Shown: piece by piece, positions 12,878 through 17,820 of the stretch
Layout of the letters: each line of letters opens with the position of its first letter
Position numbering within the stretch: the first letter of the stretch is position 1
Source: Pseudomonadota bacterium
GTDB lineage: Bacteria > Desulfobacterota > Desulfovibrionia > Desulfovibrionales > Desulfovibrionaceae
Length of the DNA: 17,820 nucleotides
Direction: 5' to 3'
Assembly (NCBI GenBank): GCA_023435825.1
Contig: JAEZMB010000089.1
Span: 1 to 17,820, forward strand
Translations under genes and position numbers: made by a program
Notes under the pieces: model-generated
The model's database searches: none
Seen by the model: only the letters and a program-made list of their open reading frames with translations
Told to the model about the DNA's origin: nothing

Positions 12878-13141
12878 ATGGGTTGGGGAAACTGCGGAGA
12901 GGACGGCGACGGCCGTCCCATTGGCTACAACGTAGAGGCCACATGCGACCATCCCGGCTGCAATGCCGGAATAGACCGAGGATTGTCCTACGTCTGCGGC
13001 AGTATGCACCTAGGCGGCGAGCATGGATGCGGGAGGTATTTCTGCGGCAAGCATTTGACCCTCGCCAACGGTTCTGGAGAACAGTTGTGCCCTGAGTGCT
13101 TGGAACGCTGGGACAAATTCCACGGTAGCGATGAGGAATAA
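12878..13141 (+). CDS. Small zinc-finger-like protein, unknown
   Basis: An 87-residue protein with GGGAGGA 3 nt before the chosen ATG (12878); the frame extends back to 12833 but would run through the terminator. Eight Cys (6, 23, 28, 40, 51, 56, 71, 74) with His25, His44, His49 and His59 give paired ligands (CDHPGC, GCGRYFC, CPEC) for probably two zinc ions, ending in a short helix LERWDKF. This suggests a zinc-ribbon or treble-clef binding protein; the target is unknown. Confidence 0.6.
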   Translation: MGWGNCGEDGDGRPIGYNVEATCDHPGCNAGIDRGLSYVCGSMHLGGEHGCGRYFCGKHLTLANGSGEQLCPECLERWDKFHGSDEE

Positions 13142-13144
13142 GCC

Positions 13145-13309
13145 ATGAAAGAACCCACCAAGAAGCCGGCCAAGCGCAAGGACTTCGCCCGCATCAACAG
13201 CGTCAAAATGGGCGGCGGTCCCCACGGCGGCCGGACCAGGGCGCACACTTGCCGTGAATGCAAGACGGTGCATCGATTCAAGGAATGCCCGTACTGCGGG
13301 AGGAAGTAG
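13145..13309 (+). CDS. Tiny zinc-ribbon-like protein
   Basis: A 54-residue protein starting 3 nt after the previous stop. The N-terminus is Lys-rich (MKEPTKKPAKRKDFARI), a Gly-rich turn follows, and the C-terminus carries CRECKTVHRFKECPYCGRK, two CxxC pairs of a minimal zinc ribbon. A nucleic-acid-binding role is plausible. It is missed by gene finders with larger size limits. Confidence 0.55.
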   Translation: MKEPTKKPAKRKDFARINSVKMGGGPHGGRTRAHTCRECKTVHRFKECPYCGRK

Positions 13310-13311
13310 GC

Positions 13312-13578
13312 ATGGCCGACAAATGCCATTTAACAAGCGACCCGCATTCACCGCTGTGCCCAGGGATGCTGGAAGCTCTTCAACCCCAACGCGGACCCGG
13401 GCTGTGGGCCTACGTACTGACCAACATAAAAACACTGGATAAGCACATGGTCGGCATCGTTGTCACGCACAGCAAAAGCGTAAAGAGCCAGCCGCTGATG
13501 CTCAACTTTTGTCCGTTCTGCGGCGAAAAGCTGCTCACGGACGACGGAAAGCCGTTTCATGACGAGGTCCATCCATGA
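13312..13578 (+). CDS. Small protein with a C-terminal zinc ribbon half-site
   Basis: An 88-residue protein starting 2 nt after the previous stop. C5 and C16 at the N-terminus could pair with CPFCGEKL at 67-74. The centre has strands around LWAYVLTNIKTL and MVGIVVTHSK. The CPFCGxKL ending is typical of small phage proteins of unknown role. The stop is overlapped by the next gene's ATG. Confidence 0.55.
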   Translation: MADKCHLTSDPHSPLCPGMLEALQPQRGPGLWAYVLTNIKTLDKHMVGIVVTHSKSVKSQPLMLNFCPFCGEKLLTDDGKPFHDEVHP

Positions 13579-14096
13579 CCTACCCGCCAGCACCCCGTCA
13601 GTCCAAGTCATTGCGCCAGGAGCGCGCCCACATCATCGGCACGTGGCAGATCAAGCTCACGGTTGTCGAGGTAGCACTTTTCCAGCTTGAGCACGTCTTC
13701 CGCGAGAAGAAGACCGTGTCCGACCATCTCGCCAAGATCCGTCGCTGGCTTGAGGAGTGCTGGAGATCGGTTGGCCAGGGCGGCGGCAAACCGCTCTCGG
13801 CCGAGGTGCAGCGCCGGGCGGATCGGGAAAGCGCCATGGTGGATGCGGCCCGGCGGGCTGTTGTCGGCGATTGCACCACGCCCGGGCATTGGGCGGCCTG
13901 GCTGCTGTGCATCGACGCCCTGATCCAGGACGTGGAGGCCAGCATCATCCGGGGCCGGCCGCGCTGCTGGAGCTATTTGGGCCAGACCTGGGGCACGCTG
14001 ACGCGGCAATTCCTGGCCCGGGCCGGAGATGATAGCGCGGAGGCGGCGGGGATGGAAATTTACGAAAGGGTCACGGAGGTGACGGGATGGGCATGA
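13575..14096 (+). CDS. Unknown helical protein, 173 residues
   Basis: Starts in the stop of the previous gene (ATGA). Almost entirely helical, with Trp-rich segments (LAKIRRWLEECWRSVGQ, GHWAAWLLCIDALIQDVEAS, RPRCWSYLGQTWGTLTRQFL). Slightly basic, no membrane helix, no catalytic motif. Family not recognised. It overlaps the next gene by 10 bp. Confidence 0.6.
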   Translation: MTYPPAPRQSKSLRQERAHIIGTWQIKLTVVEVALFQLEHVFREKKTVSDHLAKIRRWLEECWRSVGQGGGKPLSAEVQRRADRESAMVDAARRAVVGDCTTPGHWAAWLLCIDALIQDVEASIIRGRPRCWSYLGQTWGTLTRQFLARAGDDSAEAAGMEIYERVTEVTGWA

Positions 14097-14353
14097 AAGA
14101 CCTCCTCGACTTCCTGGGCTGCCCCCTGCGCCACTTCCCGGCCAACCACGTCCCCGAATCCGAAATACGCTGCCGCTACGTGGATTGCATCAACGGCCAG
14201 GGCGTCGGCGGGGCCGGCGTATGTCGCGACGGCGACCCCAGGAACCCCGAGTGCGCCTCGTTCAAGGAGACGTGCGGTGAGTGCGGCGGCGATGGTGGGT
14301 GGGATGGGAAGGAAGCCACATGCAAAGTCTGCTCGGGCATGGGGTATTTGTGA
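14087..14353 (+). CDS. Small Cys-rich protein with DnaJ-like zinc repeats
   Basis: An 88-residue protein. The C-terminus holds CGECGGDGG (C63, C66) and CKVCSGMGYL (C79, C82), two CxxCxGxG-type units as in the DnaJ zinc domain, which usually fold around one zinc. Five more Cys (12, 29, 34, 46, 56) are spread over the N-terminal part. ATG 14087 or 14093 could be used. The family is unknown but such mini-DnaJ-type proteins are frequent in phages. Confidence 0.6.
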   Translation: MGMKDLLDFLGCPLRHFPANHVPESEIRCRYVDCINGQGVGGAGVCRDGDPRNPECASFKETCGECGGDGGWDGKEATCKVCSGMGYL

Positions 14354-14369
14354 TTCTTGGAGGAAAAAA

Positions 14370-14786
14370 ATGCAGCAAGTGACCGCCGAAGACCTTTTCG
14401 CTGCCCATGGTCGCCCTGTGTCCGTAGAGACCTTGGCGACTTTTTTAGGCGTTGCCCCGCGCACGGTTCGCAAGTATGCGGGCATGTGGGGTGGCGTCGA
14501 GGTCATGCCTGGACGCCTCGCGTTCTTTGAAAAAAGCATAGAGGAGAAAATCCGTGCCAACCTGCACGATGAAAAACGGCCGTCTTCGCTGGAGAGGGGC
14601 CGTCATGGTCGGCGGCGTGCCCCGAAAAAAATGGTTCGAGGACGACACGAAAGCCAGCGAGAGGGCGGCTCACGCCTGGGAGGCGGAAACAAAAGCGGCC
14701 ATGGAACGGGAACGAGCGGAAGCGGCCAAGGCCGAAGAGCAGACGACCCGTTCGGACTCCTGGACGGTTTTGAGGCTATCGACTGA
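14370..14786 (+). CDS. Excisionase-like HTH protein with long overlap into the integrase
   Basis: A 138-residue frame with TTGGAGG 6 nt before the ATG. Residues 1-68 look like a DNA-binding domain: SVETLATFLGVAPRTVRKYA (HTH), then a short wing EVMPGRLAFFEKSIEEKI. Excisionases and related directionality factors have this size and sit directly before integrases. The second half (about 69-138) overlaps the integrase gene by 233 bp and reads as Gly/Arg/Ser-rich low complexity, as expected of an accidental frame over a real gene. So the functional protein is probably the first half, and the long tail either a by-product or tolerated. Confidence 0.6.
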   Translation: MQQVTAEDLFAAHGRPVSVETLATFLGVAPRTVRKYAGMWGGVEVMPGRLAFFEKSIEEKIRANLHDEKRPSSLERGRHGRRRAPKKMVRGRHESQREGGSRLGGGNKSGHGTGTSGSGQGRRADDPFGLLDGFEAID

Positions 14787-15705
14787 AGCTCTGTCCTGCT
14801 CCAAGACGCGGGACTCCGACAAGACCCACCGCGAAAAGGTCTACGTCCTGAAGCGGTTTGTGCAGTCTGTCGGACCAGACGTCCCGGCCGACTCCATAGA
14901 TCAAGACGCCGCAGAAACATACCTCGACAGCCAGGCCGAAGCCCGCAGCGGAAACGCGGCCAACAAGGACCGCAAGAATCTGTCTTGGGCCTGGGATTGG
15001 GCCAAGAAGCGATTCCGCAAGCAGGGGTTCCCGCAGGGCGACAACCCGTTCCGCGCCGTTGACCCTTACCCTGAGGACCGCCAGGACCGTTATGTCCCGC
15101 CGCGCGAGGACTTCGACGCCGTCCTGGCCATAACCTCTGGGCAGGACCGGGCGCTACTACTGACCGCTTTGCATCTGGCCGCGCGCCGGGGGGAAATCTA
15201 CAGACTCAAATGGGCCGACGTGGACTTCTCCGGGAACCGCGTCAAGTTGAGGACTCGAAAGACGCGCACCGGATCGTGGCGCGAGGATTGGCTTCCCATG
15301 ACGCCTGAGCTGCGCGATGCCCTGCGGCAACGCTGGCAGTCCAGGGAAGAGGCCGGAGGCAACGTCTTCCTCGTCGAGGGCGGTTCTCAGTTTGAGAACC
15401 AACACGTCGGCAAGCCGTTCGTGAGCCGGCAGCATTGGCTGCGCAAGCTCTGCGAAAAGGCCGGAGTCGTGCCGTTCGGATTCCACGGCGTCCGGCACCT
15501 GTCCGCCGTGATGATGTACCAAGCCGGCTACCCGGTGGCGACGATCCAGGCCATGCTGCGCCACGAGAACGCCGGGACCACGGAGATATACTTGAAGCGC
15601 CTGGGACTGGACCCGGGCAAGCTGCGCGAGGCCGTCGAGGATGTTTTCTCTCGTCGGCCGGTGGCTACGATTGTGACCATCGGGCAAAAGAAAAATGCCC
15701 TCTAG
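14554..15705 (+). CDS. int: Tyrosine recombinase (phage integrase)
   Basis: A 383-residue protein that inserts and excises the element. GTG 14554 has GAGGAG 7 nt upstream; ATG 14569 is a weaker alternative. Residues of about 8-30 (GRLRWRGAVMVGGVPRKKWF) look like an arm-binding beta sheet, followed by a charged helix, a core-binding SAM-like domain (about 75-170) and the catalytic domain (about 185-365). Catalytic residues are visible: Arg211 (AARRGEIYRL), Lys236 as probable beta-hairpin Lys, His311 and Arg314 (HGVRH), His337 (LRHENAG) and Tyr346 (TTEIYLKRL). The gene points at the tRNA-Glu 3' end. Its stop codon lies inside the terminator hairpin. Confidence 0.95.
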   Translation: MPTCTMKNGRLRWRGAVMVGGVPRKKWFEDDTKASERAAHAWEAETKAAMERERAEAAKAEEQTTRSDSWTVLRLSTEALSCSKTRDSDKTHREKVYVLKRFVQSVGPDVPADSIDQDAAETYLDSQAEARSGNAANKDRKNLSWAWDWAKKRFRKQGFPQGDNPFRAVDPYPEDRQDRYVPPREDFDAVLAITSGQDRALLLTALHLAARRGEIYRLKWADVDFSGNRVKLRTRKTRTGSWREDWLPMTPELRDALRQRWQSREEAGGNVFLVEGGSQFENQHVGKPFVSRQHWLRKLCEKAGVVPFGFHGVRHLSAVMMYQAGYPVATIQAMLRHENAGTTEIYLKRLGLDPGKLREAVEDVFSRRPVATIVTIGQKKNAL

Positions 15706-15727
15706 GCGGCCGCCTAGAGGGCATTTT
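15692..15727. terminator. Bidirectional terminator, 18-bp perfect stem
   Basis: A 36-nt perfect palindrome centred between 15709 and 15710, with no loop bases: GGCGGCCGCC in the middle, CCTCTA/TAGAGG further out and AAAATG/CATTTT at the ends. Because it starts with AAAA and ends with TTTT it can stop transcription both ways, from the integrase and from the tRNA side. The integrase TAG (15703-15705) is within the left arm. Confidence 0.9.
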
Positions 15728-15730
15728 GAC

Positions 15731-15752
15731 CCCGGCGTTTGACCACGCCGGG
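15731..15752. repeat. Short perfect hairpin between terminator and tRNA-Glu
   Basis: CCCGGCGT/ACGCCGGG (8 bp) around TTGACC. There is no T run on either side, so it is not a classical terminator. Lying 42 bp from the tRNA end, it could be a recombinase or accessory factor site in the attachment region. Confidence 0.5.
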
Positions 15753-15793
15753 CTGAAAACAGGCCAAACTCACATCAACCTGTTGGAATGTCT

Positions 15794-15840
15794 TGGCGTC
15801 CCCAAGGGGATTTGAACCCCTGTTAGCGGCGTGAGAGGCC
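15794..15840. other. Probable attachment site core (tRNA-Glu 3' half)
   Basis: The tRNA-Glu 3' end faces the integrase gene 89 bp away, the standard layout for elements that insert into tRNA genes. The core would be within the T arm and acceptor end (around CAAGGGGATTTGAACCCC). The second copy is not in the window, so the exact length cannot be read. Confidence 0.6.
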
Positions 15841-15869
15841 GCCGTCCTAGGCCACTAGACGATGGGGAC
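15794..15869 (-). tRNA. tRNA-Glu (anticodon CUC)
   Basis: A 76-nt cloverleaf with encoded CCA. Acceptor GTCCCCA/TGGGGAC, anticodon stem GCGGC/GCCGC around CTCTCAC with CTC, and T arm GGGG-TTCAAAT-CCCC are regular. It lies 13 nt downstream of tRNA-Lys in the same direction, so both probably come from one transcript. Confidence 0.97.
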
Positions 15870-15882
15870 CTAGATGCGAAGC

Positions 15883-15958
15883 TGGTGGGCCGTGCTGGGC
15901 TCGAACCAGCGACTCTCTGCTTAAAAGGCAGATACTCTACCGTCTGAGTTAACGGCCC
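15883..15958 (-). tRNA. tRNA-Lys (anticodon UUU)
   Basis: A 76-nt cloverleaf with encoded CCA. Acceptor GGGCCGT/ACGGCCC, anticodon stem TCTGC/GCAGA around CTTTTAA with TTT, T arm GCTGG-TTCGAGC-CCAGC. First gene of the two-tRNA transcript. Confidence 0.97.
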
Positions 15959-15972
15959 ACACGGGAAGAATG

Positions 15973-16001
15973 TCTCTATGCCCAAGGCCCGTTTCTGTCA
16001 A
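15973..16001 (-). promoter_or_regulatory. Promoter of the tRNA-Lys/tRNA-Glu unit
   Basis: On the minus strand a perfect TTGACA (16001-15996), a 17-bp spacer and TAGAGA (15978-15973). The start of transcription would fall about 8 nt before tRNA-Lys. The -10 box is poor, the -35 box ideal. Confidence 0.6.
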
Positions 16002-16106
16002 GCGACATCTTCCTTCCCACCAAAAAAAACAGCCTTGCCGACAAAAACGCCATGTTGGGCCGGCCCGCTTCCCAAACCGCCCCAGCCGGACTATACCTCA
16101 CGCCCC

Positions 16107-17060
16107 ATGGACATCGCCCACATCTGGCAGGCCCTTGGCTGGCCGCTGCTGCGTTTGCTTGGTTCCCTGGCGCTGGGGCTTTTCGTCGCCAACCTCATCG
16201 AGGCCCTCAACTGGACCCGGTTCCTGGCCCGGCTGGCCGCGCCCGTCATCCGCGTCGGCCATCTCAAGGACGTCATCGGCGCGAGCTTTTCCATGGCCTT
16301 TTTCTCGGGCGTGGCCGCCAACTCGCTTTTGGCCGAGGCCTACGGCCAGGGCAAGCTGACCGACCGCGAACTGGTCCTGGCCAACCTCTTCAACAGCCTG
16401 CCCACCTATTTCCTGCACCTGCCGCAGATGTTTTTCATCACCGTGCCCTTTATCGGCACGCGCGCCGCCGCGACCTACGTCGGCCTGACCCTGGCCGCCG
16501 CCGTGGCCCGCTCGGCCGCCATCCTCGTCTACGGCCGGCTCGTCCTGCCGCCGCTGCCCGACGGCTGCGTGGTCTGCCATCTGACCGACGACGCCTTTTC
16601 CTGGAAAAAAGCCCTGGCCAAGGCCTGGAAACGCTTCAAGCGCCGGCTGCGCTCCATGGTGCTTTTTACCGTGCCGGTCTACGTGCTCTTTCATTATCTG
16701 GCCGTGTGGGGAGCTTTCGAGGCCATTGAGCGTTTCCTGGCCGCTCATCTGGGCTTTCTGTCCTGGATGACGCCGCAAGCGGTCAGCATCGTGGTGTTCC
16801 AGATCGCGGCCGAGACCTCGGCCGGGTTGGCCGCCGCCGGGGCCATGCTCGGGGCCGGCGACCTCGACCATCGCCAGGTGGTGCTGGCCCTTCTGGTCGG
16901 CAACATCCTGTCCACGCCCATGCGGGCCTTCCGCCACCAGTTTCCCTACTATGCCGGCATCTTCAAACCCAAGGTCGCGGCCCGGCTCATCGTCCACAAC
17001 CAGGCCCTGCGGGCGGCCAGCCTCGTGGCCGTGCTCGTCGCCTACGCCGCCCTAGGCTAG
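16107..17060 (+). CDS. Nucleoside-recognition (Gate) domain membrane protein
   Basis: A 317-residue inner-membrane protein with about seven to eight hydrophobic helices (for example LLRLLGSLALGLFVANLI, then GLTLAAAVARSAAILVYGRL and MVLFTVPVYVLFHYLAVWG). The SMAFFSGVAANSLLAEAY and later VSIVVFQIAAETSAGLAAAG stretches are the kind of small-residue helices seen in nucleoside-recognition domain proteins. Substrate unknown. ATG 16107 (MDIAHIWQALG) is chosen because the upstream extension to 15978 is not protein-like, though no ribosome binding site is obvious. It lies outside the element and starts the chromosomal flank; the AlkD-like gene follows 8 nt later. Confidence 0.8.
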   Translation: MDIAHIWQALGWPLLRLLGSLALGLFVANLIEALNWTRFLARLAAPVIRVGHLKDVIGASFSMAFFSGVAANSLLAEAYGQGKLTDRELVLANLFNSLPTYFLHLPQMFFITVPFIGTRAAATYVGLTLAAAVARSAAILVYGRLVLPPLPDGCVVCHLTDDAFSWKKALAKAWKRFKRRLRSMVLFTVPVYVLFHYLAVWGAFEAIERFLAAHLGFLSWMTPQAVSIVVFQIAAETSAGLAAAGAMLGAGDLDHRQVVLALLVGNILSTPMRAFRHQFPYYAGIFKPKVAARLIVHNQALRAASLVAVLVAYAALG

Positions 17061-17068
17061 GTCCTGGC

Positions 17069-17746
17069 ATGTCCGACATACCCGATGTTGCCGCCGTTCG
17101 CGCCGCCGGGCTGCTGGAGCGCCTTCGGGGCCTGGGCAGCCCGGCCAACCGGGCCGGCATGGCGCGTTATGGCATCAACGTGGCCCGGGCCTACGGGGTT
17201 TCGGTGTCGGCCCTGCGCCCCATGGCCCGGGAAATCGGGCATGATCCCGCCCTGGCCCGGGCGCTGTGGGCCACGGGCGTGCATGAGGCCCGCATCCTGG
17301 CCTGCCTGGTCCACGATCCGCTGGGGCTGGCCCCGGGCGAGACCGAACGTCTGGTCCGCGACATCGACTCCTGGGATCTGTGCGACCAGTTCACGGGGAA
17401 GCTTGTGCGGCGGATTCCCGGGGCCAGGGCCATGGCCCTGGCGTGGCTTGGCGACGAGGCGGCCTTTGTCAAACGGGCCGGCCTGAGCCTTATCGCCACC
17501 TTGGCCGTGCACGACAAGGCCAGTCCCGAACCGGTGTTTCTGGGTGATCTGGCGGCCGTGGCGGTGGTGGCCGCCGACGCGCGCCAGCCGGTCAGGAAGG
17601 CGGCGAGCTGGGCGCTGCGCCAGATCGGCAAGCGCGGCGAAGCCCTGCGCCGGGCGGCCCTTGCAACGGCGGCCCGGCTCCTGGAAGAGCGCTCGGAGGC
17701 CGCCTGGGCCGCTCGCGACGCCATCGCCGAACTGCAGCGGCTTTAA
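17069..17746 (+). CDS. AlkD-like DNA alkylation repair protein
   Basis: A 225-residue HEAT-like repeat protein. Family hallmarks are visible: the RYGINVARAYGVSVSALRPM segment near residues 31-50, a repeat with Trp and Asp (DIDSWDLCDQF at about 101-111) and KAASWALRQIGKR near 177-189. AlkD proteins remove bulky or positively charged alkylated bases without flipping them. Size is normal (about 230). It starts 8 nt after the membrane protein gene and probably shares its transcript; a functional link between the two is not apparent. Confidence 0.85.
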   Translation: MSDIPDVAAVRAAGLLERLRGLGSPANRAGMARYGINVARAYGVSVSALRPMAREIGHDPALARALWATGVHEARILACLVHDPLGLAPGETERLVRDIDSWDLCDQFTGKLVRRIPGARAMALAWLGDEAAFVKRAGLSLIATLAVHDKASPEPVFLGDLAAVAVVAADARQPVRKAASWALRQIGKRGEALRRAALATAARLLEERSEAAWAARDAIAELQRL

Positions 17747-17820
17747 GGCGCTGGCCGCCGCACGCCAATCCCCGTCGGCCCCCTTTAAACCTTTCTTCAA
17801 GTGGGGGGTCTGGGGGCCTC

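Noticed and set aside
1..17820. CRISPR array, insertion sequence or toxin-antitoxin pair
   Set aside because: No regularly spaced direct repeats, no transposase, and no recognised toxin family; the tiny membrane proteins alone are not enough.

Overview
The window looks like one end of a temperate prophage or phage-like integrated element in a high-GC bacterium, with a short stretch of host chromosome on the right. Codon use, GC-rich hairpins and protein flavour suggest a deltaproteobacterial sulfate reducer of the Desulfovibrio kind. That assignment is inference, because no marker gene here fixes the species. The right element boundary is most likely the 3' end of a tRNA-Glu gene at 15794-15869: a tyrosine recombinase gene ends 89 bp from it and points at it. 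The other boundary lies beyond the left edge.

Layout. 1-1693 is a leftward operon: a CII-type regulator, a two-module Cys-rich protein and the start of a third gene, joined by 4-bp start/stop overlaps. 1749-3388 is the control region. It holds a small unknown gene, a leftward Cro-like gene with two tiny membrane proteins, a divergent LexA/CI-type repressor with a Ser-Lys self-cleavage domain, and five copies of one operator motif. Two operators lie inside promoter spacers of near-identical design, one firing left (2498-2526) and one right (3360-3388).

The right promoter starts a long early transcript. Its first 590 bases carry no convincing gene but end in a large structured RNA candidate (3592-3964): two long hairpins side by side, the second with a perfect 22-bp stem enclosing two tRNA T-arm-like hairpins. 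A 64-residue Gly-rich peptide gene, a tRNA-Tyr gene and a GC-rich hairpin region follow. Then come small early genes (Gp49-like, HTH, membrane and Cys-rich proteins).

Next is a tightly coupled DNA-recombination block: a probable annealing-type protein (6221-7507), a Rad50/SbcC-like ATPase split over two genes (7504-8523 with Walker A and 8520-9113 with signature, Walker B and His switch), and a UvrD-type helicase (9100-10959). No nuclease gene is recognisable near them. Small unknown genes follow to a terminator at 12840-12863. A second group of mostly Cys-rich small proteins (12878-14353), an excisionase-like HTH gene and the integrase complete the element. Right of the tRNA-Glu and tRNA-Lys genes is ordinary chromosome: a nucleoside-recognition (Gate) membrane protein and an AlkD-like DNA glycosylase.

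No capsid, tail, portal, lysis or replication-initiation gene is visible, so those would have to lie left of the window. The best candidates for something undescribed are the structured RNA next to the tRNA-Tyr gene and the split Rad50-like ATPase module.
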